Origin: CAZLYK01 sp964563495
GTDB taxonomy: Bacteria > Acidobacteriota > Blastocatellia > RBC074
NCBI GenBank assembly: GCA_964563495.1
Contig: CAZLYK010000231.1
Span: 1-5,303, forward strand
Direction of reading: 5' to 3'
DNA: 5,303 nt
A program made the translations under genes and the position numbers. Numbering within the stretch: the first letter of the stretch is position 1; the number at the start of each line of letters is the position of its first letter. Shown here piece by piece: positions 1 to 5,241 of the stretch. Below the pieces are notes generated by a model. It saw nothing but the letters and a program-made list of their open reading frames with translations. It had not been told where the DNA came from and did no database searches.

Positions 1-1
1 T

Positions 2-97
2 GTAAGTCGTAAACTTATGTTGGAGACGATCTCGTTGATTACAGCCAAAGGCTGGAACGTTTGGATCAATACCGACGCCAACAACAAGCTTCTATAG
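2..97 (+). CDS. Possible 3' end of an unidentified gene (partial at window start)
   Basis: A frame is open from the window edge to a TAG at 95-97 and would encode 31 residues containing KLMLETISLITAKGWN and VWINTDANNKLL. The alternation of hydrophobic and polar residues looks like real protein rather than random translation, and everything after it to about 686 is dense in stops. I do not recognise the family. The piece is short and its beginning lies outside the window, so chance cannot be excluded. If real, it is the C-terminus of a plus-strand gene running in from the left. Confidence 0.3.
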   Translation, partial: VSRKLMLETISLITAKGWNVWINTDANNKLL

Positions 98-458
98 TCC
101 AGCTTCAAGCGTTACATTGATTGTTACAAAACAGATTGTCTACTATTCTAGGTTCGTTGTGTCGATCCTAGGAAATGTATTCAAAGCTCAGCCCAAGCCT
201 ATCCCGAGTAGAAGTCATACTGAGACTTTAACTATGAGCTAATCTAATTGACGACTTTATGCACTCCCTAAAATGAACTGGAGTGGAAAGAACCGCGCTC
301 AGATTCCACGTGCCTTAAAAATAATTTCCCAAGAGGTGAAATTATCATGCCGCATCTGACGAGACTGCTAAAAGGACTGGGCAAATGATGGGGATATTAT
401 ATTTATTTCAGAATTTTTGTCACCGGTTTTTCGCCGCATAATCCCACATAAAAAATTA

Positions 459-487
459 TTGACAATCGAATATTCCGGGCGTAAGGT
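459..487 (+). promoter_or_regulatory. Weak candidate promoter for the protease operon
   Basis: A perfect TTGACA (459-464) is followed after 17 bases by TAAGGT (482-487), which keeps the T, A and final T most important in a -10 box but misses the middle. If used, transcription would start near 494 and leave a leader of roughly 265 nt containing the hairpins at 577-632 and 639-667 and the ATCCTG repeat. No better-placed promoter was found nearer to 760. Housekeeping promoters of the host lineage may differ, so this is tentative. Confidence 0.2.
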
Positions 488-576
488 TGCGCCATCTTAG
501 ACATTGTTATTTCAGCTTGACCGGAACCCGATGGTTTGCTCGCTTCTAGGACGGACGGTCCCGCGAGCGGACTACA

Positions 577-632
577 CTTAAATTTTCGACGTGAGAGGGA
601 CTTAACTTCAGCCAACCTCTCAGATTCTTAAG
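577..632 (+). other. Two-step stem-loop in the presumed leader
   Basis: TGAGAGG (592-598) pairs perfectly with CCTCTCA (616-622) around a 17-nt loop, and an outer helix CTTAA (577-581) pairs with TTAAG (628-632), separated by an internal loop. There is no T-run after it, so it is not a standard terminator. It might be a leader structure or chance pairing in intergenic DNA. Confidence 0.2.
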
Positions 633-686
633 CCGGCGAATTATCGATAGGCATTGACGGGATAATTGCGGATGATGCAAGACATT

Positions 687-725
687 ATCCTGTAAAATCC
701 TGCACAAATCCTGTTTATCCTGTCT
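687..725 (+). repeat. Four-unit ATCCTG repeat element, copy 1
   Basis: Four ATCCTG units start at 687, 697, 708 and 717, so the spacings are 10, 11 and 9, close to one DNA helical turn. A second copy on the opposite strand at 4894-4932 has the same order of spacings and the same length, with 34 of 39 positions identical by my hand alignment. Matching unequal spacing shows that the two are copies of one element rather than independent simple repeats. It sits 35 bases before the start codon of the protease operon. Similar ATCCTGT strings are, from memory, common between genes in several environmental bacterial lineages; their role is unknown. Confidence 0.8.
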
Positions 726-745
726 ATTAATCAGCGGGCTTGAAG

Positions 746-752
746 AAGGAGA
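746..752 (+). promoter_or_regulatory. Ribosome binding site deciding the start at 760
   Basis: AAGGAGA lies 7 nt before the ATG at 760. The in-frame alternative ATG at 781 has no comparable site upstream, so 760 is the preferred start. Confidence 0.75.
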
Positions 753-759
753 AAGACCA

Positions 760-1839
760 ATGACTTTACAAGTATCAACCATGAGCAAGTCTGTTTCCGC
801 CTTGCTGCGCGGAATACTACGTTCCGTGCCGGCGCTCTGCCTTCTGGGCTGTATGCCGGCGTGGGGGCAGGATTACAGCCGTGTCTACAATGACGGGCGT
901 ATTTACATGAGCATGAGCAAAGACGGCGAGCGGCTGACGGTGAGGGCGAAGGACGTCCCGCGCCGGGAGGTATTCAGGGTGCTGGAGGCGGTCTACGGGA
1001 TAGAGGTGCGGCCGGTGGAGGCGGCGTATCAGGCGATATCGGCCGAGTTCACCGATCAACCGCTCGATCGTGGGCTGGCGCGGTTGCTGCCCGCGGGGAG
1101 CCGCTATGTGGTGCGGACCGAGCGTGAGCGGTCGGTGGGGTTAGAGGCGGGGGTGAAGGAGGGCCCGAGGGTGGCCGTTGTCGCCGGCCGTCCGGAGAAG
1201 CCGAGGGAAGGCGCGATCGGTCCTGCCCCAAAAGCAGCGGCAAGAGGGGCGCTCAAGCCCGATCCGCGTCTGGCGCGACAGATAACGGACCTGCGTGTCA
1301 GTGGCGGCAAGCCGCCGGCGAGGGCTTCGCTGATCGTGCCGGAGGGGAGGGGCGCCAAGGTGGCAAAGGTCGCGGTTGTCGCGCCGCCGGCCCAGACAGA
1401 ACAGAAGGGGGCGGTCCGGTTGAGTTTTATCATGCGCAGCACGGGCGAGGTGACCCTGACGCACGCGGTTGCGGTCGAGGGGAATGTCCCCGTCTCGCGG
1501 CAGGTGAGGGGGCCGTTTGTCTTCATGATCCGCGATGCGGCGGGCGGCGTGCGTTATTTCGAAACCCAGAAGCACCCGCTGGTCAAACACAGCTACCGGC
1601 CGAGCGGGATACACGACGAGAAACGCGTCAGGGAGGGGATCTTCGGCGTCTGGGTCCCGAAGGAGCTGATAGACCGTGAGGGACCGAACCTGCGCTTGTT
1701 GTTTTACGATGCGCAGGACGTCAGGTTGCCCGCGGAGTTGGACGAGCGCGCCCTGAACCGGGCTTTGGAGCAGGTCAAACCGATTGCCGAGGTGAAGGGT
1801 GAGGAGGTCGTGCGCGTGCTGAGAGGAGGCAACCGATGA
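760..1839 (+). CDS. Exported protein with STN-like N-terminal region, partner of the M64 peptidase
   Basis: This encodes a 359-residue exported protein that I cannot assign to a named family. The N-terminus has a hydrophobic core (about 12-30) ending in L-L-G-C31, a possible lipobox, so it may be a lipoprotein; cleavage by signal peptidase I after AWG (34-36) is the alternative. Residues 57-121 (RLTVRAKDVPRREVF, then LLPAGSRYVVR) resemble the STN/secretin short domain in which a small alpha/beta fold precedes secretins and TonB receptors, but no channel follows. Residues about 122-216 are a Pro/Ala/Gly/Lys-rich linker, probably disordered. Residues 217-324 alternate beta-like strands (VRLSFIMRS, PFVFMIRDAAGG, LRLLFYDAQ) and may form a beta-sandwich. 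The stop codon overlaps the start of the peptidase gene (ATGA), so the two are very likely translated together and may act together outside the cytoplasm. A chaperone, inhibitor or surface-anchor role for the peptidase is inference only. Confidence 0.85.
   Translation: MTLQVSTMSKSVSALLRGILRSVPALCLLGCMPAWGQDYSRVYNDGRIYMSMSKDGERLTVRAKDVPRREVFRVLEAVYGIEVRPVEAAYQAISAEFTDQPLDRGLARLLPAGSRYVVRTERERSVGLEAGVKEGPRVAVVAGRPEKPREGAIGPAPKAAARGALKPDPRLARQITDLRVSGGKPPARASLIVPEGRGAKVAKVAVVAPPAQTEQKGAVRLSFIMRSTGEVTLTHAVAVEGNVPVSRQVRGPFVFMIRDAAGGVRYFETQKHPLVKHSYRPSGIHDEKRVREGIFGVWVPKELIDREGPNLRLLFYDAQDVRLPAELDERALNRALEQVKPIAEVKGEEVVRVLRGGNR
1824..1829 (+). promoter_or_regulatory. Ribosome binding site of the M64 peptidase gene
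   Basis: AGGAGG ends 6 nt before the ATG at 1836 and lies inside the last codons of the upstream gene. With the ATGA overlap it supports both this start and translational coupling. Confidence 0.8.
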
Positions 1840-3917
1840 AACGAATACCGATCGTGTTTTTATTTGCGGTCCTGACCATGACGACGGCGCTGCCGGCCGT
1901 CGCGCAGACCGTGACCACGCTGCTGCGCAGCGGCCCTAACGCCCAGAAGTTCAACCTGGTGATCATAGGCGACGGCTTCGCCGCCGGGAACGATCAGACC
2001 GTCTTCGACAACCTGGTCCGGGATATGATCCTGCGCGACCTGTTCAGCGAGACCCGCAACGATGTTTTCCGCGAGACCATGAACGCGTACAACATATTTC
2101 GGATCAACACCGTCTCGGCGCAGAGCGGGGTGACGACCGTCGATGCGCAGGGGAACGTAACCAGCGCGGTCAACACGTTCCTAGACATGCGGTTCAGCGG
2201 CATCTGGGACCGCTGCTGGATGGAGTGGGGGCCTAACACCGCCACGACTCTCAACAACACTCTCAACAACCTGGTTCCGGGGTGGACTCAGGCCTTCATC
2301 GTTTTAAACACGACGGGTTTTGGCGGGTGCGCCTGGGGCAACGTGCTGGGCATCACCCGCGGCGTGGCGTGGCAGGTCGCCGGTCACGAGATGGGGCATA
2401 TGATAGGCGGGCTGGCCGATGAATATTCGGTCCGGACCGAGACCTATACCGGACCCGAGCCCGGCGCGGTCAACCTGACGATCACGCTCAACTCGCTCAA
2501 GTGGGGCGAATTCGTCAACCCGGCGACGCCCATCCCGACGGCCAATACCTTCGGCGGAGACCCGATCCACGACGCCGGGGCTTTCGAGGGAGGGCAATAT
2601 GTAACCAACGGGATCTACCGCCCGGCGCTCAACAGCCGGATGAACGGCAACGCCGACGCGTTCTGCCCGATCGGCTACAACCAGATGCGAGTGGTCAGCG
2701 ACCCGAACCAGGACCGGCTCTATCGCAAGGTCTATTCCGGGCGCTTCACCGGCGGGCCCGAGGATGACGTGGTCATACACAATTCGAACAGCGTCGCCCT
2801 CTTCCGCGGGAACGGCAACCAGCTCACTCCCGTCTGGAGCCGGACGTTGCCCGATCCGGTCTGGGACAGCTATCTATCCGGCGATCAGTTCCTGGTCGGC
2901 GATTTCGATGGGGACGGCAGGTCCGACCTGTTTGTCTTCAACGCCACCGACTGGGCAATGCCCTACTTCGCCATGCTGCGGTCCGGCGGCAACGGCTTCG
3001 AGGGGATCCGCCGCTTCGACCGCGTCCTGCCCGGCTGGGGCGATATGAAGCTCCACGACAAGTTCTTCGTCGCCGATGTCGACGGCGACCGCCGTGACGA
3101 CATACTGGTCTTCAACGGAGAGGACTGGGCCGTCGGGTACCTGCTGGTCCTGCGCTCGACCGGGAACGACCTGCAGTTCGTCCGGCGCTTTGACGATATG
3201 CTGCCCGGGTGGGGGTCGATGAAGCGCAACGACGAGTTCTTCGTCGCCGATTTCGACGCCGACGGCCGCAAGGACCTTTACGTCTCGAACCAGCGCGACT
3301 GGGCGATCGGGTACCTCGAGATGCTGCGGTCGAATGGGTCGGGCTACAACTTCGTCAGGCGCTTCGACCGTGTCCTGCCCGGCTGGGGCGATATGAAACC
3401 GGGCGACCGGTTCTTCGCCGCCGACTTCGACGGGGACTCTCGCAAGGACATTTATGTCTACAACGGGGGCGACTGGTCCATGCCCTATCTGGAGATGTTG
3501 CGGTCTACCTCGAATAACCTGGCGTTCGTCAGGCGCTTCGATCGCAACGTGCCGGGATGGGGCGAGATGCGCGAGCACGATACCTGGTTTGTCGCCGACG
3601 TCAACGGCGACAGGCGGCAGGACCTCTATGTCTTCAATGCTCTGGACTGGGCTACGGAGTATGTCGGAACCCTGCAGTCTTCGGGATCGAACCTCAACGG
3701 AGGTTTCCAGGGAGATTGGATCGGGAGCTGGAACCTGGGCAATGTCGACCGGTTTCTGGTGCTCAATTTCAACGGAGGCGCCGGGTGGGATGACCTGCTC
3801 GTCTACAACGACGACTGGCTCGGCTTGCTGAGGTCGTTCAGCGCAAGCGTCTCATTGTCTTCGATCTACCCCAAGTGGGTCCATAACCACAACTACCACT
3901 CTCTCGGGTGGTGGTAA
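1836..3917 (+). CDS. Exported M64-family zinc metallopeptidase with seven-repeat FG-GAP/VCBS propeller
   Basis: A 693-residue secreted protein. Residues 1-23 are a signal peptide (KR, hydrophobic stretch, LPAVA then Q24). Residues about 25-290 match the M64 (IgA peptidase-like) family: VIIGDGF at 42-48, GFGGCAWG around 161-168, and the zinc site H184-E185-M186-G187-H188 followed by GGLADEY (191-197). H184 and H188 should bind zinc and E185 act as base; D195-E196-Y197 is the usual family continuation. From about 300 to the end there are seven FG-GAP/VCBS-type repeats with the first aspartate position at 303, 356, 414, 472, 530, 588 and 644. Five carry clear calcium-binding DxDGD-like loops (for example DFDGDGRSD); the first and last are degenerate. 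Seven repeats fit one seven-bladed beta-propeller as in integrin alpha chains, probably for binding substrate or cell surface. The stop is doubled (TAATAA). Family M64 is known for bacterial immunoglobulin cleavage, but environmental members have unknown substrates; I would not infer IgA cleavage here. Confidence 0.93.
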   Translation: MKRIPIVFLFAVLTMTTALPAVAQTVTTLLRSGPNAQKFNLVIIGDGFAAGNDQTVFDNLVRDMILRDLFSETRNDVFRETMNAYNIFRINTVSAQSGVTTVDAQGNVTSAVNTFLDMRFSGIWDRCWMEWGPNTATTLNNTLNNLVPGWTQAFIVLNTTGFGGCAWGNVLGITRGVAWQVAGHEMGHMIGGLADEYSVRTETYTGPEPGAVNLTITLNSLKWGEFVNPATPIPTANTFGGDPIHDAGAFEGGQYVTNGIYRPALNSRMNGNADAFCPIGYNQMRVVSDPNQDRLYRKVYSGRFTGGPEDDVVIHNSNSVALFRGNGNQLTPVWSRTLPDPVWDSYLSGDQFLVGDFDGDGRSDLFVFNATDWAMPYFAMLRSGGNGFEGIRRFDRVLPGWGDMKLHDKFFVADVDGDRRDDILVFNGEDWAVGYLLVLRSTGNDLQFVRRFDDMLPGWGSMKRNDEFFVADFDADGRKDLYVSNQRDWAIGYLEMLRSNGSGYNFVRRFDRVLPGWGDMKPGDRFFAADFDGDSRKDIYVYNGGDWSMPYLEMLRSTSNNLAFVRRFDRNVPGWGEMREHDTWFVADVNGDRRQDLYVFNALDWATEYVGTLQSSGSNLNGGFQGDWIGSWNLGNVDRFLVLNFNGGAGWDDLLVYNDDWLGLLRSFSASVSLSSIYPKWVHNHNYHSLGWW
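2901..3660 (+). repeat. Tandem 174-bp coding repeats (propeller blades)
   Basis: Five successive blades have their calcium-loop aspartate codons at 2901, 3075, 3249, 3423 and 3597, exactly 174 bp (58 codons) apart, with no length change. Each unit follows one plan: DxDGDxRxD, a hydrophobic strand ending in N, DW-x-x-x-Y, LRS, then RRFD and PGWG. Segments 3012-3049 and 3360-3397 (two units apart) differ at one base in 38, which suggests recent duplication or gene conversion. Confidence 0.9.
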
Positions 3918-3940
3918 TAACGTAGGAAATATTACCCTGT

Positions 3941-4004
3941 GACAGCAAGTATCAGGTTTGTGCGACCGCGAGGACGCGGTCGCACAAACCTGATACTTGC
4001 TGTC
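3941..4004. repeat. Perfect 30-bp inverted repeat with 4-nt loop
   Basis: The left arm 3941-3970 and the right arm 3975-4004 are exact reverse complements around AGGA (3971-3974). As RNA this is a very stable hairpin from either strand; as DNA it could extrude a cruciform. It lies 23 bp after the peptidase stop and 21 bp before the mazE -35 box, so it may end or insulate transcription between the operons. However, no T-run follows on either strand, so a textbook Rho-independent terminator is not shown. A dispersed palindromic repeat or small non-autonomous element is an equal possibility. Confidence 0.9.
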
Positions 4005-4025
4005 TGAAAATCTTTCATCTCGTCC

Positions 4026-4053
4026 TTGACAATCAAGCCTTAGTGATTACAAT
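4026..4053 (+). promoter_or_regulatory. mazEF promoter with candidate operator
   Basis: A perfect TTGACA (4026-4031), 16-base spacer and TACAAT (4048-4053, one mismatch to TATAAT) stand directly before mazE. The expected start of transcription, about seven bases after the -10 box, falls near 4060, giving an almost leaderless message. Inverted repeats overlie it: AATCA (4031-4035) with TGATT (4044-4048), and the imperfect pair GTGATTAC/GTAACTAC (4043-4050 and 4054-4061). MazE-type antitoxins usually repress their own promoter through such palindromes, so these are candidate operator sites; that is inference. Confidence 0.7.
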
Positions 4054-4062
4054 GTAACTACG

Positions 4063-4317
4063 ATGAGGGCAAAGATAATAAAAATAGGCAACTCGCAAGG
4101 AGTCCGGATACCCAAGCTGTTTCTGGAACAGACCGGGCTGAGCGAGGAAGTGGAAATTGAGGCGGTAGATAATCAAATACTCATTCGCCCAATCACCTTC
4201 CCGCGCCAGGGGTGGGATGAGGCATTCCAAATGATGGTAGAAAACGGCGATGATCAGCTGCTCGATTATGCTCTTATCGGGCAAACGAAGTGGGATGAAT
4301 CTGAATGGCAATGGTAA
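4063..4317 (+). CDS. mazE: MazE-type antitoxin (AbrB/SpoVT-like DNA-binding domain)
   Basis: An 84-residue antitoxin that should neutralise the MazF ribonuclease encoded next and repress the operon. Residues 1-47 have the AbrB/MazE swapped-hairpin signature: IIKIGNSQGVRIPK near the start, then LSEEVEIEAVDNQILIRPI. The acidic tail from about 50 on (GWDEAF, NGDDQLLD, TKWDESEWQW) is the flexible part that in MazE proteins lies across the toxin and blocks its active site. Length is normal for the family. There is no Shine-Dalgarno sequence before the ATG at 4063, which agrees with a leaderless message from the promoter just upstream. The gene overlaps mazF by 13 bp. Base composition is AT-richer than the genes on either side, consistent with acquisition by transfer. 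Confidence 0.92.
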   Translation: MRAKIIKIGNSQGVRIPKLFLEQTGLSEEVEIEAVDNQILIRPITFPRQGWDEAFQMMVENGDDQLLDYALIGQTKWDESEWQW

Positions 4318-4634
4318 TCAAGCGATTCGAAGTTTACCTCATCAATTTGGAGCCAACCATTGGCAGTGAAATAAAAAAGACTCGCCCTTGCGTGATAATT
4401 TCCCCAGATGAGATGAATCGCCACATCAATACGGTAATAATTGCCCCGATGACTACAAAAGGCCGACCTTATCCAACTAGAGTTGCTTGTAAATTTCAAA
4501 GGAAACAAGGTCAGATTGTGCTAGACCAGCTACGGACTGTTGATAAGATTAGACTCGTCAAGAAGATTGGCCGAATCGATAGTCAGGCTCAATCAGAAGT
4601 ATTAACAGTATTGACGGAAATGTTTGCACCGTAA
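4305..4634 (+). CDS. mazF: MazF/PemK-type endoribonuclease toxin
   Basis: A 109-residue toxin of the MazF/PemK family, which cuts RNA at short specific sequences and stops growth when the antitoxin is lost. The family signature is complete: FEVYLINLEPTIGSEIKKTR then PCVIISP (8-34), NTVIIAPMTT (42-51), and the late QIVLDQLRTVDKIRL (70-84). R27 and T50/T51 correspond by position to the catalytic Arg and Thr of characterised MazF proteins. Nothing suggests truncation; length is typical. The start at 4305 overlaps mazE; an in-frame ATG at 4311 (MVIKRFE) is an equally possible start. No strong ribosome site is visible, so translation probably depends on coupling to mazE. The cleavage sequence cannot be read from the gene. 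Confidence 0.94.
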   Translation: MAMVIKRFEVYLINLEPTIGSEIKKTRPCVIISPDEMNRHINTVIIAPMTTKGRPYPTRVACKFQRKQGQIVLDQLRTVDKIRLVKKIGRIDSQAQSEVLTVLTEMFAP

Positions 4635-4905
4635 TGACGGCGTGACAACCGCTGCACCGGCGCCGCCGAGCGACACGAGGCCGCACGGGGTCTTCGCGAC
4701 CAGGTCGCCGCGACGACCGAACCCGATAGGGCTGACGGTTGTCCGGCTGCTCGGCCGGGAAGGCGCGAGCCTGCAGGTGGCCGGGGTGGACATGTTGGAC
4801 GGGACGCCGATCCTGGACATCAAGCCATACTTGACGAGCGTGCCGGCGGAGGAATTGAGACGGGGATGGCTGGCAGAGGTGGAGAATGGGAAGAGACAGG
4901 ATTGA
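4635..4905 (+). pseudogene. TrmO-family tRNA methyltransferase fragment, N-terminal half missing
   Basis: The frame encodes the unmistakable C-terminal half of the TrmO (TsaA/YaeB, UPF0066) family, which N6-methylates the modified adenosine t6A at position 37 of certain tRNAs using S-adenosylmethionine. The conserved blocks are HGVFATRSPRRPNPIG followed by LTVVRLL, and LDGTPILDIKPYLT. Complete members have roughly 60-70 more residues before the GVFATR block, including the conserved IG and PRQ regions; here those are absent because mazF occupies the space immediately upstream in another frame. The frame could start only at TTG 4624 (inside mazF) or GTG 4642, neither with a ribosome site. Recognisable homology starts around 4650-4685. 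The stop at 4903-4905 lies within the second ATCCTG repeat. GC content matches the protease operon, not mazEF, so this looks like older chromosomal DNA cut when mazEF arrived or by deletion. Expression as a stable functional enzyme is unlikely. Confidence 0.85.
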
Positions 4906-4932
4906 CAGGATTCCTGCAGGATTTAACAGGAT
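4894..4932 (-). repeat. Four-unit ATCCTG repeat element, copy 2 (inverted)
   Basis: Read on the minus strand, four ATCCTG units follow spacings of 10, 11 and 9, as in copy 1 at 687-725. Hand alignment gives 34 identical positions of 39. The copy supplies the stop codon of the trmO fragment and lies just before the next module. Together the two copies form inverted flanks of a block of about 4.2 kb. Confidence 0.8.
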
Positions 4933-4964
4933 CAAAGACCGGGTTTTACGCTTTTGATTCGTAG

Positions 4965-4970
4965 TATAAT
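4965..4970 (+). promoter_or_regulatory. Candidate -10 box of the nucleotidyltransferase module
   Basis: A perfect TATAAT occurs here. The -35 region is poor (TTTACG at 4945-4950 is the best match but its 14-base spacer is short). If used, transcription would begin near 4977, after the in-frame ATG at 4969, which argues for the start codon at 5023 or 5035 in the gene that follows. It could be chance in AT-rich DNA. Confidence 0.35.
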
Positions 4971-5022
4971 GGCGAAAGCAGGAAGCAATTCAACAAGCCC
5001 GGTCGATTGGTTTAACTTCTCA

Positions 5023-5241
5023 ATGATACAAAATATGGAAATAAGCATTTCGCATAATCGTCAAGAAGAAGAGCCGGAGGCGAAAGCGCGCTGGTTCCAA
5101 TCATTGACACTTTTAGAACGCATGGAAATGCTTTGCTGCTTCACCGAGCTAATCTTGGGGAACAATCCAAAAATCGTAGAGATGAAAGATGCTCAACCGA
5201 CTTCAAGACGTATTCGCGTCGTTTCAAAAGCACAAAGTTAA
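5023..5241 (+). CDS. Small protein upstream of a nucleotidyltransferase, putative antitoxin or partner
   Basis: A 72-residue cytoplasmic protein from the chosen start, with no signal peptide or membrane segment. The core reads EAKARWFQSLTLLERMEML, then a likely second helix ELILGNNPKIVE and a basic end (SRRIRVVSK). The WF-x-SL-xx-xER pattern is, from memory, shared by short proteins encoded just before nucleotidyltransferase-like genes, but I cannot name a family. The start is uncertain: TTG 4954 and ATG 4969 give 95 and 90 residues, ATG 5023 gives 72 and ATG 5035 gives 68; none has a clear ribosome site. I prefer 5023 because a TATAAT box overlaps 4969 and the conserved part begins only after about 5080. 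Its last 53 bases overlap the nucleotidyltransferase start, indicating coupled expression and a shared function, possibly as toxin and antitoxin. Confidence 0.65.
   Translation: MIQNMEISISHNRQEEEPEAKARWFQSLTLLERMEMLCCFTELILGNNPKIVEMKDAQPTSRRIRVVSKAQS

Larger units (their letters stand above)
98..686. other. Long intergenic region without a convincing gene
   Basis: This stretch of almost 600 bases is AT-richer than the operon that follows and all frames carry frequent stops. The short minus-strand frames in it show no recognisable motif. It contains weak structure: CACTCC/GGAGTG (262-267 with 280-285), a two-step hairpin at 577-632, and AATTATC/GATAATT (639-645 with 661-667). A 13-codon frame at 347-388 follows a good Shine-Dalgarno-like AAGAGGTGA. 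It may hold the promoter and leader of the protease operon; otherwise I see nothing defined. It could also be decayed former coding DNA. Confidence 0.55.

Noticed and set aside
403..615. Minus-strand frame of 70 codons in the intergenic region
   Set aside because: No motif, no clear ribosome site and a composition like random translation.
687..725. CRISPR array
   Set aside because: Units are only six bases with 3-5 base gaps and the same arrangement recurs elsewhere; this does not resemble repeats with unique spacers.
546..788. Minus-strand frame of 80 codons upstream of the operon
   Set aside because: Its middle is the translated ATCCTG repeat and it overlaps the true start and ribosome site of the operon; no recognisable protein features.
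1141..1614. Minus-strand frames opposite the first operon gene
   Set aside because: Arg/Pro-rich antisense translations of GC-rich coding sequence, with no motifs; the sense frame has a signal sequence, ribosome site and coupled neighbour.
2874..3578. Long minus-strand open frame of 234 codons opposite the propeller repeats
   Set aside because: It is the antisense image of the 174-bp repeats, kept open by GC-rich codon bias; its repeating peptide pattern mirrors the sense repeats and it has no start context.
3941..4004. Calling the palindrome a standard Rho-independent terminator
   Set aside because: The stem is strong but the bases after it (TGAAAATC on the plus strand, ACAGGGTA on the minus strand) contain no T-run, so I list it as an inverted repeat with only a possible terminator role.
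4033..4311. Minus-strand frame opposite mazE
   Set aside because: Antisense of a clearly recognised MazE gene and its promoter.
4624..4905. Intact short methyltransferase gene starting at TTG 4624
   Set aside because: The start would lie inside mazF, lacks a ribosome site, and the N-terminal half of the family domain is missing.
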